From assembly GCA_022447185.1 (NCBI GenBank), contig JAKVAY010000010.1, positions 1-64,000 of the forward strand: a stretch of 64,000 nt of DNA, given 5' to 3'. Below the pieces are notes generated by a model, which saw only the letters and a program-made list of their open reading frames with translations, did not search any database and was not told the DNA's origin. This DNA comes from Fuerstiella sp. (GTDB lineage Bacteria; Planctomycetota; Planctomycetia; Planctomycetales; Planctomycetaceae). The translations under genes were made by a program, and so were the position numbers. Of the stretch, positions 36,667 to 45,881 are shown piece after piece (positions within the stretch are counted from its first letter, which is position 1; every line of letters begins with the position of its first letter).

Positions 36667-37839
36667 CTACTCAAAACACAATAGTCGCCCATTGCCGGCA
36701 TCTTCTCCAACAACCATACATTTCTCACCGATGGCCATTCCAGCGCTAATGGGATGGCCTGCATGGTACTTCCAGATTTCTTTCCCGTCATCCAGCGAGA
36801 GACCATAGATATTTCCATCACCTGCCCCGAAGAAGACGCGGGAATCGACCACCGCTGCCGAACAGTCAATTCGAGCATTGGTCGGAAATTTCCAGCGAGA
36901 CCTGCCCGTTTTGCGATCGATCGCATGCATCACCTTGTCGTGCGATCCTACAAGAATCAGATCGTTCGTCGCCACTGCTGATGCATGAATCGACAACTGG
37001 CGATCGCCCTCATAACGCCACAAAACCTCGCCGGTTTTCCAGTTCAGTGCCGTCATCACGCCACTGTGGGAACCCACATATAACGAATCGCCGACAACCG
37101 CCGGTGAAGCGATCAAATAATCGTTCATATCAACTGCCAGAACCTCCTCACGATTCCGGAGATCGATAACTCTCAACTGTGAATCACATCCCGACACAAA
37201 CGTAAAATGATCGACGATTGCCGGCGAGCAATTGATACGATCGCGCGTCTGAAACCTGTCGATTTCTTTACCATCCAGTGACAGGAAATACAGGAACGAA
37301 TCGTGTGACGCAAGAATCAATTGATCATTCCAATAGCCGACTCCACCGGCAATCTCCGCTCCAGTTTCGAAAGGAGACGACCAACGATGCTCGCCAGACT
37401 CAATATCAATCGCGTGCAGGAATCCGTCTTCATCTCCTGCATAAACAGTATTACCCACCACGAGCGGGGCAGCCTTGAAGCCCGGGGCAAACTCATTTTC
37501 GTCCCTGCTGTTGATGGAGCGACATTTCCACACCACATTTCCGGTGCGGCGTTCTAGACAGTACAAATAACCTTCGAGTGCCGGCGCATAGACAAAGTCC
37601 CCGGCAATCGCACATGTCCCCACCCACCCATCTTTGGATTTCAGTTCCCACAACAATTCGGGTCGAGCTGACAAAGTGGTCTGAGCCACACCACGCTGAT
37701 CCGGTGTGCCTCGAAAGGAGGGCCACCCTTCTAAAACACTGGACGTAACATCATGGCATAAAGCGATTTCCGGAATTAAAAACCCTGCTGCCCCGATGCA
37801 AAATGAGCTCAGAATCGTGCGACGATCGAAGTGCCGCAT
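36667..37839 (-). CDS. exported PQQ-type beta-propeller repeat protein
   Basis: 390 residues from ATG 37837-37839 (GGGAG upstream); the frame is open from 37911 but lacks a signal there. The N-terminus MRHFDRRTILSSFCIGAAGF has a twin-arginine-like RRxIL motif and hydrophobic stretch, so it is probably exported folded by Tat. The rest is seven or so repeats of the PQQ-binding-like pattern, for example YCLERRTGNVVWKC, HAIDIESGEHRWSS, TALNWKTGEVLWRYEG, HAIDRKTGRSRWKF and YGLSLDDGKEIWKYHAG. Catalytic Asp/Ca residues of quinoprotein dehydrogenases are not obvious, so it is more likely a BamB-like scaffold or a PQQ-propeller of unknown function than a dehydrogenase. It sits 28 bases after an iron alcohol dehydrogenase gene, which could be a co-transcribed partner. 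Confidence 0.85.
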   Translation of the reverse strand: MRHFDRRTILSSFCIGAAGFLIPEIALCHDVTSSVLEGWPSFRGTPDQRGVAQTTLSARPELLWELKSKDGWVGTCAIAGDFVYAPALEGYLYCLERRTGNVVWKCRSINSRDENEFAPGFKAAPLVVGNTVYAGDEDGFLHAIDIESGEHRWSSPFETGAEIAGGVGYWNDQLILASHDSFLYFLSLDGKEIDRFQTRDRINCSPAIVDHFTFVSGCDSQLRVIDLRNREEVLAVDMNDYLIASPAVVGDSLYVGSHSGVMTALNWKTGEVLWRYEGDRQLSIHASAVATNDLILVGSHDKVMHAIDRKTGRSRWKFPTNARIDCSAAVVDSRVFFGAGDGNIYGLSLDDGKEIWKYHAGHPISAGMAIGEKCMVVGEDAGNGRLLCFE

Positions 37840-37867
37840 CACAGAATCTCCCTTACACAGAAATGCC

Positions 37868-39082
37868 TCAACCAACATGTTTGGCAGCGGTGGTCCCGCT
37901 CGCCATAGCATTTATATACACCTGACGAAAATCGTCAGCATCCATTTTTCGGGGATTGAACGTCCCGGTCCACTGTTGCGACGCTTCTTCAGCCAGAGTT
38001 TGCATGTTTTCCAGCAGTTCATGCTCTTCGGCCAACTCGGAAAGGCAGTTCGGCATATCGGCCCTCGTCAGCAGTTCGGTAAACCGATCTGCCAGCTTCC
38101 GTGAGGCAACCTCCGGTGAATCCGTTGACTCGGCCCAGCCCACCGAGATCGCAAGATCCTGATACAACTCTCCAACGGCTGACGTATTCCATCGAATCAC
38201 ATTGGGGAGCAACAGCCCAACGGCGCGCCCGTGAACTGTACCAAAGTGAGCTGTGAGCGGATTTGCCAGGGCATGTGCAGCCCCGAGCATGCTGTTTTCA
38301 ATCGCCGTTCCGGCAAAGTGCGCCCCCAGCTGCATACGTCCTCGAGCTTCCAGATCGTAGGGATTATCCAGCACCGCCGGAAATGCGTGTGCCAACAGAA
38401 CCCATGCCTGTCGGGCAAACATCTGGGACACTGGGTTACGATTTTTTGTCACGAAACTTTCTATCGCATGCGTCATTGCATCGATGCCGGTCACCGTCGC
38501 CACTGAGTGCGGCATTGTGACGGTTAGTTCCGGATCCAGAATTGCTGCTCGGCACGCTGCCCTGGGATCACCACAGGGCATCTTCATGTGAGTTACAGGA
38601 TCGGCAATAACTGCAAACGATTGTGCCTCACTTCCTGTTCCGGCGGTAGTTGGAATGGAGACCATGGGGAGCATTGGTGCTTTTGCTTTGCCGACACCCC
38701 GATAGTCCTGCATTTGACCGCCACTTGTGAGCAGGAAATTGGCCCCCTTAGCGCAATCGATGCTGCTGCCTCCTCCCAGCCCGACGATGAAATCGACCTT
38801 GTTCGGTCGAGCGAACTCGGTGCAACGTTCCACATCATCCGTCGTGGGATTCTCGGACACGCTGTCAAACACGAATACCGAGATGCCAACTGCCCGCAAC
38901 ATTCGCGCTGCCCGATCGCAATGTCCAGCCATCTTGAGCCCGGCATCGGTCACAAGCAATACGCGGGAACCACACAGTTCCGGAACGAGATCACTGAGAC
39001 GGGTCACGGCCCCCTGTCCGAATATCAGACGAGTTCGGGACTGATACTGAAAGGAAGATGACCCGGGTTCAAATGGCGTCAT
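37868..39082 (-). CDS. iron-containing alcohol dehydrogenase
   Basis: 404 residues from ATG 39080-39082; the frame extends to 39133 but the extra residues are not family-like. NAD(P)-dependent group III alcohol dehydrogenase. The nucleotide-binding loop is GGGSSIDCAKG, and TTAGTGSEAQ follows. The iron site uses the Asp in the AILDPELTVTMP stretch with the His in DAMTHAIESF and the two His of GAAHALANPLTAHFGTVHG. The substrate may be a short alcohol, lactaldehyde or glycerol-like compound; the sequence does not decide. It is followed at 28 bases by the PQQ-type beta-propeller gene on the same strand. On the other side, 380 bases of intergenic DNA separate it from the divergent ABC transporter operon. 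Confidence 0.92.
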   Translation of the reverse strand: MTPFEPGSSSFQYQSRTRLIFGQGAVTRLSDLVPELCGSRVLLVTDAGLKMAGHCDRAARMLRAVGISVFVFDSVSENPTTDDVERCTEFARPNKVDFIVGLGGGSSIDCAKGANFLLTSGGQMQDYRGVGKAKAPMLPMVSIPTTAGTGSEAQSFAVIADPVTHMKMPCGDPRAACRAAILDPELTVTMPHSVATVTGIDAMTHAIESFVTKNRNPVSQMFARQAWVLLAHAFPAVLDNPYDLEARGRMQLGAHFAGTAIENSMLGAAHALANPLTAHFGTVHGRAVGLLLPNVIRWNTSAVGELYQDLAISVGWAESTDSPEVASRKLADRFTELLTRADMPNCLSELAEEHELLENMQTLAEEASQQWTGTFNPRKMDADDFRQVYINAMASGTTAAKHVG

Positions 39083-39461
39083 GTGGCCGCTGGATCTCAT
39101 ACATGGAGGGACAGGATTGCGAGCAGCATACACGCCGACACAACTGAAAACGCAGACAATTGGGGTGGGAGCTACAAGAATACCGAGTGAAATGGCGGTT
39201 GAAAACCGAGTTGTTGTCCATGTTTGCGTTCAGAACACTCATCGAACTCAGGATACAGTACCCGATCGGGATCAAATATGATTGCTCGACAGGAACAAAG
39301 CCGATGGGGGTCTGTTTTGTAATCGCTGAAAAACATCGATGAATCTGCCTGTCGCCTGCCCTTGCAGCACGGTCTACCACGACATAACTTCTTCACCAGG
39401 TGGGGGGAATCCAGTCAGTCGTGGAAGAGTCACCATCGATGAGGAGCAATTCAGCAAAACA
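39083..39461. other. divergent promoter region between alcohol dehydrogenase and ABC operon
   Basis: About 380 bases containing the promoters of both flanking transcripts. I find no coding frame I would support and no clear operator repeat. Confidence 0.4.
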
Positions 39462-41324
39462 ATGAATCGCCGAGCAAGACCATTCCTGATGGTTACAGTG
39501 TTAAGTTGTACGGCTCCATGGATCTGTTCTCAGACAGTCGCCGAAAACCCTACAGCTACAGAATCCAAAAGAGATGAACCGGCACGCATCGGACATTTTC
39601 CGATGCGCAGCGAGGGACCGAAGTCACTGGATCCGATTCGCGGCTCGACGGTCTATGAGAATCGTTGTGCCAGCCAGGTCATCGAGACACTGCTGCAATA
39701 TAAGTACCTCAAGCGACCGTTTGAGCTCGAACCGCTGCTGCTGTCGGAAATGCCAACATCAGAAGATCAGCTCACATGGACATTTCAACTTAAGAAAGGA
39801 GTTCACTTTCACGATGATCCCTGTTTTCCTGAAGGTCGAGGTCGTGAACTGACTACATCTGATGTGTTCTACTCATGGAAACGCATGGCAGACACTCAGG
39901 CCGGATCAAAAGTCTGGTGGGTCATCAAGGATACGATCGTCGGATTCGACGACTTTCGTAAAAAGCAGCAGCGGCGAGTCGATGCGGGAGAAAATTTTGA
40001 CTACGACGCACCGGTTGCCGGATTAACTATCGTCAGTGATTATGAGTTTCGGGTAACTCTGACTCAGCCATCGGCACGATTCTTCTGGGTGCTCGCAATG
40101 TTTCAAACCGGCGTCGTGCCGCGCGAAGCCATCGCCCGGTATGGCTCACGCTTTGGTTTGCATCCGGTTGGAACGGGACCATTCGTTCTCAAACCTGGCG
40201 ACTGGCAGTTCGGGCTGAGCATGACGTTTCGGCGCAACCCGAACTATCACGAATGTCGTTTTCCAAACGAACATATGCCGGAAGACGAACGGCATGGGCT
40301 GCACCAGGCGGCTGGTCGAAAGTTGCCACTGCTGGATGTGATTCACGTCTCCTTCTTCCAGCAGGACCAGCCGATGTGGCTGCACTTTCGAGCGGAAGAT
40401 TTTGACTTCGCACAGGTACCGGCAGAGAATTTTCCACAGGTCTTCACCAAACGCACTGTTGATAAAAACACCACCGTATCGCTGCGCCCGCGTTGGAAAG
40501 ATCAGGGAATTCGTTCCGTGGCCGTTCCATTGCTGGATTTCATATTCTTCGGATTCAATATGGACGATGAGCTGCTCGGTGGCATGTCCCAAAACAACAG
40601 AAAACTTCGACAGGCCATTTGTCTTGCTTTGGACTGGAACGAACGGAATGAAACGTTCTACAACGGGCTGAACGTGGTGTATGACGGCGTGATTCCGCCA
40701 TCGCTGGAAGGTCACCCTCCGGCCGGTCAATCTCCTCACAGCTACCGTGGACCGAACATCGAGCGAGCCAAACAGTTACTGGCCGAGGCCGGCTATCCCG
40801 ACGGACGCGGCCTCCCCGTCATCGACTATTTCACATCACAGGGTCGCAACAACCGTGAACAGAGCGAAATGCTGCGTCGACAACTGGCAACAATCAACGT
40901 GCGGATCAAGAACAATCTGGTTGATTTTCCGACGCTGATATCAACCGTCGACCGCAGAAAGGCTGCATTCTTTTCATTCGCATGGGGTTCCGACTATCCC
41001 GACGGCGAGAACAACCTGGCGTTGTTCTATGGCCCGAATGAAAGCCCGGGGTCGAATCATTACAACTACAACAACCCGGAATATGACGCGCTGTACGAGC
41101 AGATCCTGGGAATGCAGCCCTCTCCGAAACGTACTGCAATCTATGAGCGGATGCAGCAAATGCTTCTTGAAGACTGTCCGTATGCCGGCAGCATGGCGAG
41201 AACGCGTTACTATGTGATTCACCGTCGCTTGAAGTACTTCAAGCCCGTTGAGACTTTTGAGAACTGGTTTAAGTACGTCGATATTCAGAATGACAGTTCA
41301 CAGGTGGCTTCACGCGAGAATTAA
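39462..41324 (+). CDS. ABC transporter substrate-binding protein, oligopeptide type (family 5)
   Basis: 620 residues from ATG 39462. N-terminal export signal with MNRRARPFLMVTVLSC and a possible lipobox (VLSC), then a mature domain. Family 5 signatures are SLDPIRGSTVYENRCASQVI, TWTFQLKKGVHFHDDPCFPEGRGRELTTSDVFYSWKRM, GTGPF, LGTDRLGR-type motifs being in the permease, and the NPNYHECRFP and AICLALDWNERNETFYNG blocks. It captures oligopeptides or similar oligomeric solutes for the importer encoded by the next four genes. It starts the operon, the next gene following after 60 bases. An extra 30 residues or so with a YSFTTSQGR-like loop suggests an unusual binding pocket, but the substrate is not predictable. 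Confidence 0.9.
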   Translation: MNRRARPFLMVTVLSCTAPWICSQTVAENPTATESKRDEPARIGHFPMRSEGPKSLDPIRGSTVYENRCASQVIETLLQYKYLKRPFELEPLLLSEMPTSEDQLTWTFQLKKGVHFHDDPCFPEGRGRELTTSDVFYSWKRMADTQAGSKVWWVIKDTIVGFDDFRKKQQRRVDAGENFDYDAPVAGLTIVSDYEFRVTLTQPSARFFWVLAMFQTGVVPREAIARYGSRFGLHPVGTGPFVLKPGDWQFGLSMTFRRNPNYHECRFPNEHMPEDERHGLHQAAGRKLPLLDVIHVSFFQQDQPMWLHFRAEDFDFAQVPAENFPQVFTKRTVDKNTTVSLRPRWKDQGIRSVAVPLLDFIFFGFNMDDELLGGMSQNNRKLRQAICLALDWNERNETFYNGLNVVYDGVIPPSLEGHPPAGQSPHSYRGPNIERAKQLLAEAGYPDGRGLPVIDYFTSQGRNNREQSEMLRRQLATINVRIKNNLVDFPTLISTVDRRKAAFFSFAWGSDYPDGENNLALFYGPNESPGSNHYNYNNPEYDALYEQILGMQPSPKRTAIYERMQQMLLEDCPYAGSMARTRYYVIHRRLKYFKPVETFENWFKYVDIQNDSSQVASREN

Positions 41325-41385
41325 CGTCAGCACAGCATCAGCGCAGAATTCCTGCTGATCTGGATTCAACAGAAAATCATCGTCT

Positions 41386-42405
41386 ATGTTCTTCCATCTG
41401 CTGACCGGAGTCGCTGGGGCAGTCCCCTGGAAGTATATCGTTCGGCGAACCCTTTACTGCGTTCCCGTATATCTCGGCATTGTTCTACTGATGATGCTGG
41501 CCCTGAGGGTTCGTGATCCGGTTCCCGCATTCATGGGCAAGAATGCAACAGTGGAAGAAATTGCGCAGCGGCGAACTGAGTACGGATTGGACCGTCCGTT
41601 CTTCATACAGTACGGAATCTTCGTCGGGCGGATTCTGACAATGAATTTTCAGCAGGAGAGCTGGCAACAGGAGGGACGCACTATCGGTGAAATCCTCCGC
41701 GGCGGTCTGGGTCCAACACTGGCGCTTACCGTTCCCGCCTTGTTTCTGACCACAATCGTTTCGGTTTCTGTGGCCCTGGTTTCTGCGTGGTTTCGCGGGC
41801 GTCTGCCCGACCGCCTGCTTGTGATCAGCGCCGTGTTCGGCATGAGTGTTAGTTTTCTCGTTTATATTATCGTGGGGCAGTATTTCCTCGGATTTGCAAT
41901 CCGAGGTTCAACAGGTGCCGCACCATTCGCAATCAGCGGGTACGAAAGTCTTCAGCAAACCTCATTTGTGGAATATGCAACCACAAAATGGCCCTACTAC
42001 TGCCTGCTCCCGGTCATGATCAGCGTTCTTGTTTCGATGGGGTACGACACACGGTTCTATCGAGCCGTCATGGTGGATGAATCGCAACGAGATTACATCG
42101 TCACCGCCAGAGCCAAAGGAGCTTCACAGCCACGGATCATGTTCATCCATCTGTTGAAGAATGCCATGATTCCCGTGATCACGCGTGTCAGTATCAGTAT
42201 TCCATTTCTGATCACGGGTTCGTTCCTGCTCGAAATGTATTTCCGAATTCCAGGCATTGGCCGAGCATTGATCACTGCCGTCTTCCAGGCGGACTTTCCT
42301 GTGGTCCAGGCCATCGCCGCTGTATTTGCGGCGGTGTATCTTGCCAGTAATCTTCTGACTGACGTGCTGTACGCAATGGTCGATCCAAGGGTCCGGCTGT
42401 CATGA
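41386..42405 (+). CDS. ABC transporter permease, DppB/OppB type
   Basis: 339 residues with six predicted membrane helices. The family hallmark AKGASQPRIMFIHLLKNAMIPVITR, the EAA loop that contacts the ATPases, starts near residue 240, and the conserved start YIVRRTLYCVPVYLGIVLLM is present. After the first membrane helix the DRPFFIQYG stretch corresponds to the usual DRPLxxRYxxW motif. It forms half of the transmembrane channel together with the next gene product. The next gene overlaps by four bases (ATGA), so translation is coupled. Confidence 0.92.
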   Translation: MFFHLLTGVAGAVPWKYIVRRTLYCVPVYLGIVLLMMLALRVRDPVPAFMGKNATVEEIAQRRTEYGLDRPFFIQYGIFVGRILTMNFQQESWQQEGRTIGEILRGGLGPTLALTVPALFLTTIVSVSVALVSAWFRGRLPDRLLVISAVFGMSVSFLVYIIVGQYFLGFAIRGSTGAAPFAISGYESLQQTSFVEYATTKWPYYCLLPVMISVLVSMGYDTRFYRAVMVDESQRDYIVTARAKGASQPRIMFIHLLKNAMIPVITRVSISIPFLITGSFLLEMYFRIPGIGRALITAVFQADFPVVQAIAAVFAAVYLASNLLTDVLYAMVDPRVRLS

Positions 42406-43664
42406 CAACGCCCCAATCCCGCTCACGCGTCTGGAGAAAGCTTCTGCTGCACCGGCCGGCACTGATCTCGTTGTTTGTGATCCTTGCCTATGTGATCGCC
42501 GGCGCGGCAGTGCTGTGTGGATGGATAACAGTTGAACATACAGATGCGGCATACGGTGCACCACAGATTCCAGGCTTCGGACTGTCACCCGAACCGGATG
42601 AACGTGTTGAAGATGTGGCCTGGTATCTGAGTAAAATTCGAATTCCGCTCAGCAGCCTGAAACCCGAGGAGGCGCTTCGTAGTTTTCCGATCAAAGATCT
42701 CGCTGCGGCAAACGTGCCGGTCGAAGAGTTGCGACAACGGCTTGCTGACGCCGACCAACAACTGGTCGAACTTCGACAGATCCCGGACATCAACACGTCC
42801 GTCGCTTCCGGCGGAAGCGACGGAAAGCAGGCGATCGATCAACTCCGAACACTTGAACAGAAATCCCGAGAACTGTTCACCCTGGCACCTGACGTTAGTC
42901 CGACCTATCGATGGATCCATTTGTCCCTGGGTACAGATCGGCTCGGTCGCTCGATTTTGTTACGAGCGGTGTATTCGATTCGTGTTGCAATTCTCGTGGG
43001 ACTGGTGACGGGATTACTGTCGGTTGCCATTGGAGCTGTACTCGGGCTGGTCGCCGGCTATTTCGGTGGATGGGTTGATGTTGTGATCACATGGCTGTAT
43101 TCGACGTTCGCTTCAATCCCGAACATTGTATTGCTCATTTTGATGGTCTACATCTTCCGAGAAGGCACCATTGATGAAAAGATCAACGATCTGACCGGAA
43201 ATTTGCTCAAAAGGCTGCTCGGTGGCGTCCGACTCGATGAAACACTGGTGCCTGTCTATGTGGCCTTTTGCTCAACGTTTTGGATTGGCCCGTGTCGTGT
43301 CATTCGTGGTGAAGCGTTAAAGCTTCGGGAACTTGAATACATTCAGGCGGCCAGAGTACTTGGGTACGGGCGAAATCGAATTCTGTTCAGGCATCTGCTT
43401 CCAAACGTGTCACATTTGATACTGATCAATTTCTCGCTGCTGTTTATCGGAGCGATCAAGTCCGAAGTCATTCTAAGTTTTCTTGGCCTTGGTGTTCAGG
43501 AAGGCGCCAGCTGGGGACTCATGATCAGTTTCGCAAAAGATGAAGTCGTGAACGGTTTTTTCTGGCAGATCGGAGTCGCCACTGTGTTCATGTTCGGACT
43601 GGTTCTTGCGTTCAACATACTTTCAGACGGACTCCAGGACATCCTCGACCCCAAACACGTTTGA
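42402..43664 (+). CDS. ABC transporter permease, DppC/OppC type, with a long periplasmic insert
   Basis: 420 residues, against about 300 in typical DppC. After the first membrane helix (LLHRPALISLFVILAYVIAG) there is an inserted domain of about 120 residues (roughly residues 45-170) that is rich in charged residues and includes a coiled-coil-like helix (ELRQRLADADQQLVELRQI). The conserved family motif then resumes with LGTDRLGRSILLR, followed by a second, shorter insertion at about residues 240-290. The EAA loop AARVLGYGRNRILFRHLLPNVSH is intact, so it should still pair with DppB and the ATPases. The inserted domain would face the periplasm and could help dock the substrate-binding protein. 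Confidence 0.9.
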   Translation: MTTPQSRSRVWRKLLLHRPALISLFVILAYVIAGAAVLCGWITVEHTDAAYGAPQIPGFGLSPEPDERVEDVAWYLSKIRIPLSSLKPEEALRSFPIKDLAAANVPVEELRQRLADADQQLVELRQIPDINTSVASGGSDGKQAIDQLRTLEQKSRELFTLAPDVSPTYRWIHLSLGTDRLGRSILLRAVYSIRVAILVGLVTGLLSVAIGAVLGLVAGYFGGWVDVVITWLYSTFASIPNIVLLILMVYIFREGTIDEKINDLTGNLLKRLLGGVRLDETLVPVYVAFCSTFWIGPCRVIRGEALKLRELEYIQAARVLGYGRNRILFRHLLPNVSHLILINFSLLFIGAIKSEVILSFLGLGVQEGASWGLMISFAKDEVVNGFFWQIGVATVFMFGLVLAFNILSDGLQDILDPKHV

Positions 43665-43734
43665 TCAATCCGAGTTTGAAAGATTCATCTGAGTGCCATC
43701 ACACACGGATGAAGCAATATTGACTGTACCTTCA

Positions 43735-44730
43735 ATGAACACATCCGAAGTCGTACTAAGCGTTCGCAGTCTGGCAACAACATTTCGAACAGAACATGGC
43801 CCTGCAACGGCTGTGACAGACGTGAGTTTTGATCTGCACCGCGGCGAAGCTCTCGGTATTGTTGGCGAAAGCGGATGCGGCAAATCAGTGACCAGCAAAT
43901 CGATCATGCGGCTGCTGCCGGAACATGTCACGACGTACGGTGCGAACAGCGAAGTAATTGTGGGAAAAGACAATCTCCTGAAGCTAAGCCAAAAACAAAT
44001 GTGCAAAATTCGTGGAAACCGAATTGCCATGATATTTCAGGAGCCAATGACAGCCCTCAATCCCGTGTTCACTGTCGGCTGGCAACTGGATGAGGCCCTC
44101 CGACTTCATACGCAGCTAAGTCGATCTGAACGCCGGGCCAAAGCCGTCGAAATGCTGCGCATAGTTGATCTGCCAAATGCGGAACGCAGATACGATGAGT
44201 ACCCTCACCAACTCTCCGGTGGAATGCGTCAACGAGTTCTGATCGCGATCGCATTGTGCTGTGAGCCGGAAATCCTTATCGCAGACGAACCGACAACGGC
44301 ACTTGACGTGACGATTCAGGCTCAAATTCTGAAACTGATGGACGACCTGCGCCACCGTACCGGCACAGCGGTTCTGCTCATCACACATGACCTCGGCGTC
44401 GTGGCACAAACCTGCGATCGCGTCGTGGTGATGTATGCAGGACAGGTGGTCGAAACTGCTCCGGTGAATGACCTGTTTCATCGCCCCGGACATCCATACA
44501 CAAAGGCCCTGCTGGACTCTATTCCGCATGCCGGTGGAAGGATCAAAGGCCAGCGTCTGGCGACCATCGATGGACTCGTTCCGGGACTCTTTGAAATGCC
44601 GCAGGGCTGTCGGTTTGCAGGGCGCTGTCCCAAACGCGAACAAAATTGTGTGGATGAACAGCCGGAGGTGCAGGAATTTGAAACAAATCGCAGTATCCGG
44701 TGTCATTACCCGCTTAAAAATTCGAGTTAA
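43735..44730 (+). CDS. ABC transporter ATP-binding protein, OppD/DppD type
   Basis: 331 residues from ATG 43735; an in-frame GTG at 43693 is a weaker alternative. ATPase features are GESGCGKSVTSKSIM (Walker A), the Q-loop in FQEPMTALNPVF, LSGGMRQRVLIAIAL (signature) and ILIADEPTTALDVTIQAQI (Walker B), then the TVLLITHDLGV switch. The C-terminal oligopeptide-transporter region contains CRFAGRCPKREQNC, with Cys residues that in this family can bind an Fe-S cluster. It energises import together with the OppF-like gene product. No specific regulation is visible. Confidence 0.94.
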   Translation: MNTSEVVLSVRSLATTFRTEHGPATAVTDVSFDLHRGEALGIVGESGCGKSVTSKSIMRLLPEHVTTYGANSEVIVGKDNLLKLSQKQMCKIRGNRIAMIFQEPMTALNPVFTVGWQLDEALRLHTQLSRSERRAKAVEMLRIVDLPNAERRYDEYPHQLSGGMRQRVLIAIALCCEPEILIADEPTTALDVTIQAQILKLMDDLRHRTGTAVLLITHDLGVVAQTCDRVVVMYAGQVVETAPVNDLFHRPGHPYTKALLDSIPHAGGRIKGQRLATIDGLVPGLFEMPQGCRFAGRCPKREQNCVDEQPEVQEFETNRSIRCHYPLKNSS

Positions 44731-44783
44731 TCTGTGTTTTGTCGACAGTTTTCGATCCGGTTCTCCCTGGACACCCCAAACAT

Positions 44784-45767
44784 ATGGCGTTAGTCGAAGT
44801 TGACAATCTTAGTAAAGATTTTCCGATCCGGGGGGGGATTCTCGGTCGTCAAATCGCTCAAGTGCATGCTGTTACAAATGTCACGCTGCGTGTGCAGCGC
44901 GGAGATACTCTGGGAATCATCGGTGAAAGCGGTTGCGGGAAGTCAACTCTCGGAAAGATCATCGTTCGCCTGCTCAATCCAACATCAGGCGAAATACGAT
45001 TCGACGGAATTCCGATCCACCTCGCCTCTCATCGTGAACTCATGCCACTGCGTCGCCGGATGCAGTTCATATTCCAGGATCCGTATTCCTCACTCAATCC
45101 AAAGATGACAGCAGGACAGATGCTGGCTGAAGTGATCAAATTCCATCAGGTCGTTCCCGCCAGGCAGCGTTCTGGATACATCGACGAATTGCTTGGAATG
45201 GTACAGCTCGGAACTGACGCGCGCAATCGTTATCCGCACGAATTTTCGGGAGGCCAGAGACAGCGACTCAACATCGCTCGAGCTCTGGCCGTGAAACCCG
45301 AATTCATCATTGCCGACGAACCGGTATCAGCCCTGGATGTCTCGGTGCAGGCACAGGTTCTGAATCTGCTCATGGACCTTCGAGATCAATTTGGCCTGAC
45401 CCTGATGTTTATCAGTCACGACCTGAAGGTGATCGAACATTTTTGCGATCAAATGGTCGTAATGTATCTGGGACAGCTCGTTGAAAAACTGTCATGCGAC
45501 GCTATACACGCAAACGCCAAACACCCATACACTCAGGCTTTGCTGCGATCCAACCCAATTAATGACCCACAGAATCGCGAAGAACTGTACATTCTGAAGG
45601 GTGAAGTCCCCAGTCCGCGTAATCCACCGGCCGGATGTCCGTTTGTTACCCGATGTGAACTGGCCGAAGAACGCTGCAACACAGACCGACCTCAGCTCGT
45701 GCAGATTGCCAACCAACACGAAGCCGCCTGCTGGCTCATCAATGGTCCCGCAACAGGGACAGCATAA
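44784..45767 (+). CDS. ABC transporter ATP-binding protein, OppF/DppF type
   Basis: 327 residues from ATG 44784. Walker A is GESGCGKSTLGK, the signature FSGGQRQRLNIARALA, Walker B FIIADEPVSALDVSVQAQV, with the Q-loop in FQDPYSSLNPKMT and the H-loop in MFISHDLKVIEH. The C-terminal oligopeptide domain contains CPFVTRCELAEERC with the conserved Cys pattern. It is the fifth and last gene of the operon (binding protein, two permeases, two ATPases). It ends 115 bases before the convergent argH gene. Confidence 0.94.
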   Translation: MALVEVDNLSKDFPIRGGILGRQIAQVHAVTNVTLRVQRGDTLGIIGESGCGKSTLGKIIVRLLNPTSGEIRFDGIPIHLASHRELMPLRRRMQFIFQDPYSSLNPKMTAGQMLAEVIKFHQVVPARQRSGYIDELLGMVQLGTDARNRYPHEFSGGQRQRLNIARALAVKPEFIIADEPVSALDVSVQAQVLNLLMDLRDQFGLTLMFISHDLKVIEHFCDQMVVMYLGQLVEKLSCDAIHANAKHPYTQALLRSNPINDPQNREELYILKGEVPSPRNPPAGCPFVTRCELAEERCNTDRPQLVQIANQHEAACWLINGPATGTA

Positions 45768-45881
45768 TCGGTTGAGAATGACATTCTGCGTTTGCTCATT
45801 TGCCGGCCGGGTTTGAGAGATTATTGCGTTTCTTTCCACGCAGATTCGATCCATACCGGGATCGCCGTGCTCAATCAAATC

